Position numbers and translations under genes: made by a program. From Balanoglossus misakiensis (taxonomy: Eukaryota > Hemichordata), in NCBI GenBank assembly GCA_040954595.2, contig CM082585.2:11284001-11348000 (forward strand): a DNA stretch of 64,000 nucleotides. The letters run 5' to 3'. Under the pieces are notes generated by a model. That model was not told the origin of the DNA. It saw only the letters and a program-made list of their open reading frames with translations, and did not search any database. Of this stretch, positions 1 to 12,653 are shown in pieces; position 1 is the first letter of the stretch; every line of letters begins with the position of its first letter.

Positions 1-640
1 GTACTGTTTTCTTGCATAAATAATACCGTTCACTCCGTGGCATATTAAATGTCGTATTCAGTAAAATATTGTTAATTTTCAAATAGCTATTGGATGTACT
101 CCTTGTAAGAAATGTTTCAACTTCGGCAAATATTCAGCAAAGACGTTCAAATCATTATGTACAACATAAGTGTAAACAACAACGTATAATTGGACGGATA
201 AAACCTAGTAGTATTTCCATCTCATTAAAGCTTGTTATGCAAATGATACACAAAGGTGACTTGAAAAAATAAAAATCACAGCACATGGTCTCTGCGAAAC
301 CGGATATCAATCGTGTGATATCGCCACAGATCGTTAATACATGTAATCTTATTGTGAAACGCTGTGTGCATATCAGTAAGCTGTTGGCTTGTCACCTCAT
401 AACGCCCGGATGTAGCGTTTGAATTTCTCGCAAACTAACATCAAATTTGGAAATCACGTGAGATCGTGTACTGATGTGATGTCACTATCTTAGTACTGTT
501 TTGTGGGCCGTATAATGATCCTCGATTTAAAAGCATGAAGTTTGTCTTTGTATTGTTTCAGTGAAGATATTTCAAAATTTTCAATGTAAAAAATGGGAAA
601 CGATATTTCACACTACATTTAATGTAATTCATGCGAGTAA
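1..640. other. 3' flank of the first gene; no gene seen
   Basis: Only short chance open frames are present. A minus-strand ATTAAA at 618-623 lies about 20 nt past the stop codon of the neighbouring minus-strand gene and could be its polyadenylation signal, though it is close to the stop. Nothing else is recognisable. Confidence 0.4.
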
Positions 641-2854
641 TTATGTTGAAATTTCTAAAACTGTGGTATTGGTTTCCAGATTTTCCGTCGGCACTGGTCT
701 AGCATCTCCGTTTGAATTCGGGTTGTCATGGGTAACCGGGTCATCTGGGGTCACTTCGTTGTTGTTACCACTTCCCATCTCAGTGTGCACTCTGGCGCCA
801 GATCCGAGTCCCTTTAAAAGAAAAACTGCGACGACAGCAGCTGCAACTGCGCCGGCGGCGGCACAGCCAATGGCAATGCCAGCAACAGCACCAACATGCA
901 AATTCACGTACCCGCTGCTATCCTCTCCAGAAGGGGTACTAACCAAAGTGGTCATGTTTGGAGTACTAGATGTTACTTCTCCGACGACGACGACGGTTGT
1001 AATGATCATTTCAGTGACGATTTCAGTTGGTTCTTCACCAGGACAGTCGATCGGTCCAAGCCCAGATTCGCCAAACTGAAGACAAGCTACGTTGTTAGTG
1101 GCGTCTGCGTCATCAAACGGTGCACTAACACCTGGAATAATGATGGAATTTCAGTATTAGTATGCGCTGTACCTGATATATCCGGTGCAAGGCATATTAA
1201 GTTTAACATCAAATGTAATTGGCCATGTCTCCTGTCTTCTCATTTTGTTGGTGCGGTATCTGGTGTACGAATGCAGGTGATGCTGTGATTGGACATTTAA
1301 TTTGTTATCACGTGTTTTGAGTGGATATTGATTCACTGCAAGCAAACGCCACCTGGCGGTCACATTGCAAACTGATGCACAAATGCCTTGAGGTGTGATC
1401 TATTGATTTAGGAAACACCTTGCCTATCGCCAAGAGCCAATCAATATGTATAAAGGATACCCACCTTTGTCAAATTTAACACAGAAGTATGCGAAAGACT
1501 CGCAGTTTGCCGCTGGTATTTGTACACTGACTTGATTTCCGGTGTATGTCGCCTTGTCCCACTCATCAATACCACTACTGAGATCCCCGGATGTCAGTAC
1601 ATCGGTGAGATCAAACATGACTGTCGCGGTATCGCTCGGAGAATCAGCAATGAAGACTTCGAAGCCGATGTTGGATGCCCCGCCGGTTACTTTTGTGCCG
1701 CCTTCGTTCTCTAGATCAACGGAGAATGTGATGTCCACTGAACTGTTCGCGCTGTAATTGGTGTATGCTGGTGATATAACCAGATTGGACACTGCTATCT
1801 CTGGAAATAAAACATCGGAGTTATAAGAGTTATCGCTAAAACGTGGTTATTTATTCCTGCCCTGGCCAGAAGAAATGGAAGTGAGAGTCCGTGGCTGAAA
1901 ATTGAACTTAAAATATGCATTCTTTCATGGTCTAATCAAGTGACATGCGTTTGACATGACAGTAGAGATTGAAGTCACTGTATTTTTTGGCTAGGGGACA
2001 TTTTGTGATACTAGTACATTTTGTACGAAATTTACAAACTGGTCGCACAGAAAGTGCATACCTGATGAGCAATTGGTCCTTCCAGCTTTGTCCAGTACGA
2101 ACTTCAGACAGATAAAGTCATTGGAACTGTCGCTGTCTGTATATGTAGCTGCCGGATCCTTCTCTATTACCACACACAGATGACTGTGTGTTCGACACTT
2201 GGCCGACGGGTACACGATGTCGTAGAATGCACTGGTGTAGAAGTGTTCACCGCCATTGGCCAGTAGTAAACGGCGTTTCTCACCAAGGTCGCGTAGATCA
2301 AAGCCCGTCTCTTCGACAGGATCTACCATATTTCCAATGGCATCGAGAGTAGAAAAGTACATCTTGACGTCATAATTGATGCCGGTAGCGAGCTCAGGAA
2401 GATCATCGGGGCCTCCAGACCTGACGTACATCGAAGCAGCTTCAACGACAGTTGGGACATCAGTTTCATAAACTATTACTGGACCACCGCTCGTAGGATC
2501 CGGATTAGTCATAACGAAAGATTCTATTCGTAAATCTAAACGAAAAAGTCAAAGAAAAGAAAACATAAAATCATTACTCCACGTGTTCATTTGTGCATGG
2601 AGTACAATTCTTTTTGCATCTTTTATGTACTATTTATTTAGCTCTTACATTCACACGCCTAATGTCGTACCGATGTATGTCTGCTTGTCGCCCTGTCTGA
2701 GTCCATCATCTATGGTTCTACGGTGGGATCACCATGTATTGAATGATAAGTCAAAGCGATGACAATTTGTCATAGCTTACTTACTACAATTCTGTGCCAA
2801 GGCATGAGAGAGAAAAATGAGTATTAGGGCTGTAGTTGATGATGTCCAAGCCAT
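641..2854 (-). CDS. Secreted/type I membrane protein with two beta-rich modules (TM-tailed paralogue)
   Basis: Four coding exons read by eye on the minus strand: 2854-2785, 2535-2062, 1800-1465 and 1131-641, giving 1371 nt and 456 aa with GT-AG borders. Residues 1-20 are a signal peptide ending at ALAQNC. Exon 2 (about residues 24-181) and exon 3 (182-293) each encode one module. Each module ends in an acidic D.D..N...CL.F motif (SDSSNDFICLKF, DADATNNVACLQF), so they look like an internal duplication; a CARDB-like immunoglobulin-fold sandwich is a guess from pattern only. A Thr/Ser-rich stalk follows, then a Gly/Ala-rich transmembrane helix at about 373-399 and a tail of about 57 aa. All coding introns are phase 1, typical of shuffled extracellular modules. 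A strong acceptor sits directly before the ATG, implying a 5'-UTR intron. Function unknown. A paralogue lies at 24.4-26.3 kb. Confidence 0.85.
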
Positions 2855-5800
2855 CTGCAAGAGGGAAAGGAAAAATTGTTAATTCAACCCAAGATAAAAA
2901 GTTTCCTCATGCCCTTATTGTAAATTTATATTTTCAACTTTGAAAGTGTAAGAAGTGCTTGTTGGATGACGCTGTTCTCCAGCTATATTTTACACAGATT
3001 TTAGTAATCACTTAAGTTTTTCAACAAAGCCTTTGTTGATATGGGTCGTCAGAGTTCAGTCGTGTCGCCGTACTTACAGCACACACGAAACAGTGTATAG
3101 GGATGATGAGTACAATCATAGTATTATTGGGGAGACAAAGTTACCATAGTAACTGTATCAAGGGGGGGACCCAACCAAAGAAATGTACTGTAACAGTGTA
3201 CAGAGCTGACCGAAGAAGTATTTGGTAGACAACTTGACGATTTACGAGCTGTTGAATGTGAAGCAATCGAGCGGTTTACGACCCAATCTTGTCATTGCAG
3301 TTGCTTAGCAACTCACTGAATTCCAATCAATCGTCGCAATATTTGGTTGCTGTGGTAACATGTATTGTTTGAAGAGAAAGTTTCGACACAGGAAAACCAT
3401 TGTGTGGGGGATATAAGATCTGACTGAATGGAATACTCTTTGATGTAATGATTTGTTATTCTGACGAATGTCCGTACAGATAGTTTGTTAAAGCCGCTAC
3501 TCTAAAATCTGCTGCCAATTTAAACTTCAAAACAACTCGCGTTACTCACGGAAAAATACTAGCCTTCGGTGAATCACAAACCCACTTCCAATAACTTTAG
3601 CACTTGCTAGACTAAAGTCATGATCTTATAAAATATTAATTTTGTTGGCACACTTAGTTGCCATGGCTTCGACCTTGCATGACCTTGGTGACTTGAGTTT
3701 GTACTGTTTCGTTTCAAACGGTACATTCTAAATGTTAAGTTAGAATAGATGTTAGACCAACACTCGTTATACCCGTCTGTGGCTATTGTACCCATCAATT
3801 AACTTTTTCTGAATCTCCAGTTACTCAAAGTATGAACAGCTCGGTTACATATAAGGGAAAAATACTCGTCATTCCAATCAGTATTGATAAAATAGTTGTA
3901 CTGCCCGTACCTGTTGTCATGCGTAGCCCCTCGTTACAGTAAAAACAGTGCTCGAGTTTAAATTGCCTAACTTCTCTTCAGTTACTGCATACAATGAGAA
4001 TTTCAACAAAGATACTAGTTATATCTGTGAATAACATCTCACTGTGAAAGAATGTGTCGCCATTCTAGCCATCTCCTTGAGAACCAGAGTGGCCAGCAAT
4101 ATAGACGCACAATTCAATAAAAACTGGAATTTATTGAAGACTGATAAGAAAGGCGGCAGCCACTTGAAGAAGACGACTCATGCTCCGGAATCAAAATACT
4201 GTCCCGTGTAGACCCATGCTTTTTTGAAAGCTGCTATTCTGTGGTCGAGTTTGTCCGATTACTCACTGCATACTTATGCGTCATTTTATCAATTGCATCA
4301 TTATACCTGACTGACACAGATACACATGTAATAATAGGAACCTTGGTGACTGTCAACTAAGGCCATTTTAACCTGTTCATGCAAACACAGTGCCTACGCT
4401 CCTTCACAGAAAAGTACAACTTCTGAATCAAGGGTTCCTGTGGACCTGCGTGGTTTTAAAATCTCAAACCATACATTATTTTGTAACTGTTTATCTTGAC
4501 TACCAAGAAGTTATGTGTAAGAAATGTTAAAGGTTCACGATTATATTGATAACGGTGCCATGGTGTTGGTTATAATTACTTTATGGCGTTGTTTGTGTGA
4601 CCACTTATGCGGGAAATAATTCTGTGCCATAAATGGCGATTATGAAGTAGACAAATAATGACGCGTTTGGTTCCTCTGTATCCAAAATTTGCCCCCCCCC
4701 CCCCAAGTGCACAGTTTGACGTGTACTCAGAATGGAGTTGACCGAAGATAACTTTGGCAACGGATATATTTTACAAGATTTATCATTTTAACTGGGCAAA
4801 ACAGACCCTGACCACTTCCTCAATTCCCTGATCACCTCAATAAAATTAATCCCTTGCATAATTGTTTTTAAATGTCTGGGCTTTTAATCCAGTTATGATT
4901 TCCTGGGGACCAACTGAGACATGTTGCCAGGTTATCGCTACTGTGCAAGTCCTATAGGTATAATCTGGTGGATGTTTTCTGGTTTGAGGCAGTTATATTC
5001 TATACATAATACAGTCAAAATTGTGTTAGTGGCCACCTCTATATAGTAGAAACTTGTCGACAGTAGCCACTTGGTGCAGTACTTGTACAATTAATATATA
5101 CATTAATTGATCTGTCTACAAAGGCCACCCCTCTCTAAAGGCATACGTGAACCGCAAGTAGAGTTAGCGTTGAAAGTTGAATTCAAGTCCGGACCCGAAT
5201 TCATTTATAATAACAGCAGTTGATTTTATGTTGCCAGGTATCGTAGAATATTTTGTGAAGCTGCAGCGAAGTGCTGTTGTTGATTCGCACATCATAACTT
5301 TAACAAGTTTAATATCTGTCAGAAATAAATTGATGTTCATAAGAAATAATTATATTTAATTGAATTGTACTATTTCCTTATTCCTTGAACAATTTTGATA
5401 TGTTCTCTGTATTTTTAAGTTACTCAACAATGTCTCGTAGCCCAGAAATTGTTTAATTGGTTGCACTATTTCCTTGTTTGAGTAATTTCATCATTTTTCT
5501 TCTGCTAAATTAAAGTGGAACTCCTGTTTTGCAAACTCAATTTGTATGTTCCCATGGAGTGTACTTGTCACCATTATTATGCCAATTAAGATTACGCGAA
5601 ACAGGTGACATGTTTTTGTGTAGGTTTAATTGATTAGTGGTGGCCTCCAGGAAAGCGTTAAGTGTGATACATAATTATCTGTGTTCCCCTCTAATAAGCG
5701 GTCCCTTCGGTGACGATGTTTGTACTTCGCGTTGGGTCTATACGAAGTATCCCAGAATGAAATTATTGAAATAAACCATGACTTGTGTCTTACATGGATT

Positions 5801-8800
5801 ATAACCGCCGTTTTCGGAAATAAGTCGCATTTGTTAGCTATTATCGGCTTTATTGCATTTACAGGAATAAAACCAGTAAGTTTCGTCGTTCGTGTCCAAA
5901 ATACTCATAAACTCCCCTGTCGCGACGTTGGCGGTATTAGCCACTTGAAGTGTGGACTTTGGCTCCCCCAACTGTGGTATTTTGTGGTATTTATTTCGTC
6001 TTTTCGTGAGCGTATAAGTATCCCCTCCACCGATTGTGATATCATCAATCAGTCAATCTAAATTAGGTTTGCTGACGAAAAAGAACTTGTGATTTGGTAG
6101 CAGTCAGGAACATTTGAGGTGTTGTCGCGTTTGGCTTATGCGTTAGTTGGTCAAAACGGTCGATGTGTCCAGCAAAGAATTCTGTTCGCCATGGGTGCAA
6201 GTTATTGCGCTTGCCAAGTTATAAAACTACATCAGACAATCGTTGTTGTGAACTATAGTGGACCGTTGCAAATCAGCTGCTAGTGCTACTCTAAGGATAA
6301 TCCAAAAATCCACAAGGTTTCATAACGTTCCTAATATAGCTCATTTCCCCCAATTTTCAACTTTCTGGTACGCTTCATGCGCACAGATCGACGAGGATTG
6401 TCAACTTACCGCTAAGGATAACGTCTGTGTACTATGGAGGTAAAGATAAGTTGAACATCACATTTGCGTAATCCGTTGATTTTTTCAGTAGTTTTATCTG
6501 TACCGTGAAATTGCCCACAAGCATCCAGTTATGCCTTCTTATCCGCTGGTGGCGTGGAAGCAAACGGATTATAATCACCAGTGTCTATCTACAGGTGGCC
6601 TGGCAGCCGAGAAGTGAACACGCATGCGGTACTCGTTACACGCATGACTGCACTGAGCTCTATGACAACGCAATTATTCCCACTCACTCTTTTTTAGTGG
6701 TTGAGGGCCAGGCATATACAAAGGCCGACGAGTGAAAGAAATTGATATTTTGTGTGGAGAATTGGACTGTATAAGAAAAGAGGAGCTCCACCTATATAAG
6801 ATGATCTAATATATGTCGCACTACCCTAGGTAGACATTTTCTGCGCAACACATTTTATGACATTATCAAGGGAGATACCCTAACTTATCCAATTCTCTAG
6901 TCTATCATTTTTTGCATTACAAAACGCAGACAAAAAGAAGATTAGATACTAGGCTTCCCTTAATTGCCCTGACTTGGTCAATTAGACATTAGTGATTAGT
7001 GCTGTGTTTTTAAGTTTTCTTGTCACCCCCCCCCCCCCAAAGTATGATCTTACCCCGTCCCTTTTTGTTATTTTGGTCTAGATCGTGGATAAAGTCACTC
7101 TGGTTACCTTGTTCTGTATTTGGTTGCGTAGCGACTGTCACGCCTCATTAATTGACCATCGCGAGGAAAACAAACTGTCCAGCGTCCCACTTTAATGGCT
7201 CCATTAATAAATGCTCCATTTTCTCTTCAGACTGCCCCCACCCTTGTCAGTGATTTTTTTCCATAATTGTGTTAACCTTTAAAATCAAAGTTACGGGAGC
7301 GCTACCTTACTGCAAGGTTCGTATCAATCTTCGAAGTCCAACCTTCACGTTGTCGCATGTTACCATGGAAAAGGACAATATGTTTGTTTTTGTTTTTCAC
7401 TCGTGTGTCAAAAAACAACAGGAAACACCTGAGAGCTAAGCTTAATATTTCATTGCGTGACTGGCATTGGAGGTACAACAGAACGTGGTCCCACCTGGAA
7501 CCGACGCTGTAGCTATGGAAAGTTTCAACCTGTTTGTTTTTTACGCTGTCGATAATGTTGCTACTTCAGAACAATAATTGAACAGTAAAGATTTTTATCA
7601 GGCGACGTTTTGTGGTACTAATGGTACCAGAATTTCATTGGACTATGGTATTCGCCGGTGAGGGTTCACTTTCCGCGGAACTTCAGGAATTCCAAATCTA
7701 TTCATTCGTTCTTTTATTGCCACAATTAAAAAGGGATTGAAATAATTTTGCCAAATCATTCAATTACATGCATAATATATATTCACGGTGATTGCGACTA
7801 AGCGCTACATAGAGAACTAGCTTTTCTAAGTGGGTTGTGTACTATAAGTGGGCAGGCGTCTGGTTTAGTTTTTATTACATTGCAAAAAGTGCAGATTGTA
7901 CTTCACAACACGTTAGTTTGCTTTGGAAACAAGCATGAAATCACTAGACCGTGACACAGAGTTCAAAACCATAAGAACAATATCAACACTGCTGACTCCA
8001 GACTTAATCGCCCGATCTATGACAATGACTCGATGGAAATACAAAGTATGTAACAGCTGGACGAGACGTGCGGCACACAATGAGACCAAACAAAACAGTT
8101 TCCTTGGTGATATGTGTATGCTTGTATTTTCAATAATTGAAGAGAAGTGAAACTGTTTTTGCTGATTATATAAAGTTTAAAACTTTGATGAGTTTTAGGC
8201 ACTTACTACCTTAACATAATGTGGCAAATATGACCTTAATATGAAACGACTGGCGTTCATCGCCGCATTGAGTGAATTCTCGCTACATGAAAAAAAATAC
8301 CATTCAAGTTTGGGGAAAAAAAGCTAGTTGGTCGTTCTGATCTTTTCGTCGTCCTTTTCTGTGTTTTTTTTTCTTAACAGAAAGAAAACAATTCACACAA
8401 AAGGCCAAATAGGAGGTGCCTTGTACAGAACAAAATGTCTTGGCATATTTTCGCGGAGATTATAGACACTCGTAAGTTGGCATTCGGTAAGAGTAAACAC
8501 ACCTTTGAGATTCTCAGCCCACTGATCTCCAGCGAAAGTGTTGACTTCTTTGCCCCATCCTAACCTAAGCTTTGTCGGGAAATGGTTACTATTTACCGTC
8601 TGGCTTAGCAAAGGGACAGTGGGAGTAAACACTGCTATAGAACTTTTATCACGCAACATTACGGCCTTGTTTTTATGTTTTATTCCGTTTTTATGTTTTA
8701 TTGTTTTCTAAGGGGTGAACGCATGCACGCACGCATTGAATTAATAATTGAAAGAAACAGTGAAAATATATCGTTTGAGTTTTATGTTTATCTGTTTATT

Positions 8801-8961
8801 CTGAGAGAATTATGTTGATTGTCTGGGTTTTGCAAAAACTTGAGTATACGTATGCTATTTCAGCTTACTCGTAGGGATAATCGGTCGAGTCTGTTTAGCA
8901 TCTTCATTGCTTTATGTTTCGCGTACAATGGGGTGTCTCAATACATATAGGTAGCACAGAC
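2855..8961. other. Gene-poor stretch, no gene supported
   Basis: Both strands carry only short open frames without recognisable motifs or paired splice signals. The first part must contain the promoter and any 5'-UTR exon of the minus-strand gene ending at 2854. Poly-C runs lie near 4691-4704 and 7027-7038. Around 5020-5145 and 5630-5710 there are recurring GGCCACC/CTCT patches that resemble decayed DNA-transposon ends. An open frame at 8393-8659 (minus, 88 codons) is not recognised and is not called. Confidence 0.6.
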
Positions 8962-9683
8962 CATGGAGGTACTAGAGAGAAGGAGCGAGGACGGATTTAA
9001 GCGGATTAAATCCCTTTCTTCTGAAGTGTGATAAGCTTCTTAAGTCTTTGTGTTTCTGTGTCGATAGCGTCCTTTGAACCCACTGTGTGTTGCCGTCGAT
9101 TTTACAGTTAGGTTTGCAAGATCTACGGGGTAATATTTCTATGATATTAAAAACGTTATGCGCACATCGCGGACGAGGGTACTACATATGCGCGGTGACT
9201 TTTACTTACATCTAGAGGTCAAGTTTACGCATCACCACTACCGGAAACGTGTCAGGCGGACGTCTCTGAAGGTTTGTAGCGTTATTTCTCTTGTTTGTAC
9301 AACCAAAAAGTATGATTTTGAAATGAATATTTTGAGTTTGTAGCAATGTTCAGCAAAAAACAACAAGTTCATAAGTTTTATTTGAAAACCAATCTTCCCG
9401 ATGCAAGCTGTCTTGTTAGTGTGAAATGGTGAGAAGTGCCCGACATTCGCCATTGTAATTGTCAGTGTAGAGACGTTCGGCACAGCAGTTTGGTCCGGTT
9501 GTTTATGCTTAGAGACGCAACGCCAGCTATGATTTGTTTATCTACGCAAGCGCACAGCTTTAATGAACGCCTATCAGGTGATAAAAGGTTGAGAGCCTAA
9601 TGTTATCTGCAAACAGATTAAAACGCACATGGGGTTCATAGGAAACAATAGCGTCCTCGCTCCTTCTCTCTAGTACCTCCATG
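8962..9683. mobile_element. 722-bp non-autonomous DNA transposon (MITE-like)
   Basis: The ends are perfect 32-bp inverted repeats: 8962-8993 begins CATGGAGGTACTAGAGAGAA and its reverse complement occupies 9652-9683. The element is flanked by direct repeats CACAGAC at 8955-8961 and 9684-9690, which become 8 bp (GCACAGAC) if the terminal G is counted as target. No transposase frame is present inside, so it would have moved in trans. A 7-8-bp target duplication with CA-starting ends would fit the hAT or P superfamilies; assignment is inference. A second, minimal copy of the same ends lies at 54562-54585. Confidence 0.88.
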
Positions 9684-11780
9684 CACAGACGTGCAAAGTG
9701 TCACTCCGCAAGGCGGCGTCTATCTCAAAGTCCACCATTCACTGTTGTTGTGTATTGTACAAATTAAATGGTTCGAACTTCACCATTATATGGGGTTCAA
9801 GTGTGAAAACAATGAGCTTTATAAAGTGCACAATGCTAACGGTTATGTTGTATTTTGTGTGGAATAGAGTCGTATTTCAATGTTCAGTTGAAGGGTCGCT
9901 ATTCAACAACACGAAAATGTACGGCTAATCGAACACAATAGTCCCACTTTACACTTCGATAAACCACTCCACGACTACTTTCTTACGGACGACGCTGAAA
10001 AATAACACTCGTGCTGGAGATTGATTGAATCGTTTACTCCAGTGCGACAACGCTGACAACGGGCTAGACTGCTCCGGGGTTTAGATTACTGTTTAATGGC
10101 CGGACATTCTGTCAGAAAGCCCTGTTACCCGGACAGCGTTTGAAGACACTTAAGAACTAAGCAAATAGTGTTGTAATTTCAAGACAAGATAGAATTACCA
10201 TGCATGGTTGCCGACAGAGTCCACATAAAATCGTGGACTCAACATAGACGCAGCACATGCAGACTATTATTACGCTAATGTTATCACGATAACATTGCAA
10301 ACGTATAAACGTCATGAAATGTCAATAATAGAAATTCATAGCGTTTTTGGAATGTGACGGTATAAGTTGACCAGACGCTAATCATGCTGTATTCATAAAC
10401 AAATATCACATCCACCAGAAATAGAAAATGTTATGCACCCGAGCCACTAGATTTTGCATTGTGTGTACGGGTCATACTGTTTCATCTTTTACTACAATGA
10501 TGCAACTGATTAGGTAGGACGACTCGTTTACAATCAGTTTTTCTTGCTCGTACACGAGGTGTCCTGACCTATATACATGGATGAAAACTCGCCGCTTGCC
10601 CCGAGAGCGTCGCTTTGAATGGCTTCTTCTCTGCTGCACCGACCAAGCGGAACGAGGCCGGACACGTACGTCTCTCTGGACCGTCCCGCGGCTTACATTT
10701 TGAGAAAACACAAAACACAAGTGGATAGTTTATTATAAACAATCCAAACGACATCCTCTCCAGCCCTGTCTTAACTCTTCGTGACGTATAAGTGGTGAGA
10801 CAAGGAGAAATATTTTGTCGGCCTTCAGTCCGAGACATGCAAGGCGTGGTTATTTTTGTTCCTTTCTCGTTGGTGTCGTTTGTCAAATTTTAACTCAATT
10901 CAACTATTAACATGTATTTATAGTTACCCAAAGTTTTTTTCAACTAAAAAATGATATGATTTTACTTCGTTTAGCTAACCGTTAGAATACGGAGAATACC
11001 TCGACGGGGCTGTTCTCCTCAATGGCCAGGTGAGGTCAACTGTGCACACGTACATGGACTCCACTTTCTCTCAAGAAGAAAAACTCCACAGAGAAAAAAA
11101 AACAACTTACCTCCTGAAGCGGCCTAACGAAGGAAAATTCTCTCCTTCCAAGACAAATTGACAAGAAATGTTATCTTCAAACTTCGGACACCTCGTAACA
11201 ACTTCAAAGACTGTCTTTGAAGTACAGTAGTCACATGCGCGATGACTTCCTTCTTCTCCGCCACAGGAGAACAAAAGTTAAGCGATCCTATTATTCGGTT
11301 TTTAAAAAAAGTGTCCCAGACGTCAAGGTCTCCTTGTCGTGGCCAACTTGAAAACTTCAGATATTGGGCAAAGTAAAATCACTTAATCATTAACCATATT
11401 CCTGGAAGAGAGAGAACAGGAGCCTTTCTATCAGAACATTTATCGGTGATTTCCAACGACAATCGCGTGACCTAAAAGGTTGCGTTGCTGCCTTGCCAAA
11501 ATAAACAAAGCATAACAAAGATGTGACAAAACCGAGGAATACAATAGAAACCGGGGCACTACAATATGAATATGTCACCGAAACAGCGCCCCCAAGATAC
11601 ATGTATTACGATGCCCTTCATATTATCAGGTTAAGCCAGCTGTTGCGATAACAACAAAAACAGGTAGATTTTCGCAATCGTGAAGGTGCGCTGTTATTCA
11701 CAATTTGAGAAAATAAGCTAATTCACTTCTGGACATCCTCAGTCACATTTGCCGTTTGTCATCCTCATTGTTGTTGTTGC

Positions 11781-11823
<43 letters not shown>

Positions 11824-12653
11824 ATGATTGAGTTGTTGTTGTTGTTTTTGGTGGTGGTGGTGGTGGTGGTGGTGGTGGTGGTGGTGGTGGTGGTTTTAAC
11901 CATGCCTTCTCACTGAACACCACCATGGAGGCAGTTTTGATGACACCTGGCTTCATCCGACCAGCGTGGAATTTATCCTGTCGAAAATTGAAATCTCAAG
12001 ATCCATTCAGTGAAGCCATAGATCCTGGGGTCTATGGTACAGCCAACTTGGAATTATGCCAAAATGTTTCTCAGTTGTCAACAACAGAGGGAGCTCTATA
12101 CTGTGTGGACAGACAATTTCAACTCAGGACTGCCCAGCGTGATTACCTCAAGAGCGACTGCGTGCAGGGACTGTGCATAGACCTCTCTAGGGTCTATGGA
12201 CTGTGTTATATCAAAACAAAACGAATAGTGATAATTGTGCAGACATTTACAACTATTGTGTGAATTAAACAGCGAGTTTAAAATGAGTTAGCGAGAACAG
12301 GGTTTTTCACACAGCTAACAATAGCTTCGGTGCTAAAACAAAAGGACATACGCGTGTCAAACATCCGCCACACACCTGGACAAATCACAAGAAGTACTTT
12401 CTGCGAACCCCACTGGTGATTGTTAGAGTTTTTATGAGAATCCAACGACATGGAATGATGAAATAAGCGGTAAACACATTTTTTCTTAAATGTTTTTATT
12501 TTAAAAATGCCACTCAACGAAATTTCATTTACACGAAAATTCTAGTTCAAAAACACAGAGCATTTGTTGTACTCTGTGATATTGTACTATGGAAGTGTGG
12601 ATGCAAGCTACGTGAATTATTGTATCTTCAGGCTATACATGCGCAAATGAACA
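9684..12653. other. Intergenic stretch, no gene supported
   Basis: No recognisable coding exon. It holds compound trinucleotide repeats (11767-11894) and two short hairpins near 12016-12037 and 12177-12199 built on CCATAGA/TCTATGG and CATAGACC/GGTCTATG. A minus-strand AATAAA at 12495-12500 probably serves the GPCR gene whose stop codon is at 12654. The open frame 11925-12263 (plus, 112 codons) has no recognisable features. Confidence 0.55.
11767..11894. repeat. Compound microsatellite (TTG)n and (GGT)n
   Basis: An interrupted run of TTG triplets to about 11823, a second short GTT run at about 11831-11846, and then an uninterrupted GGT run from about 11850 to 11894. Confidence 0.95.

Noticed and set aside
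561-1288. Plus-strand open frames over the last exon of the TM-tailed gene
   Set aside because: They are antisense shadows of the minus-strand coding exon, which has paralogue support and splice sites.
10472-10886. Arg-rich minus-strand open frames
   Set aside because: Overlapping frames in different phases, no motif, probably chance in a GC-richer patch.
12016-12199. Pair of small hairpins as the ends of a mini-transposon
   Set aside because: Each hairpin is self-complementary but no flanking target duplication could be found, and the two are not a clean inverted pair.
11925-12263. 112-codon open frame beginning ATGGAGGCAG
   Set aside because: No recognisable domain or signal peptide, next to microsatellites and small hairpins. 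It cannot be supported as a gene.
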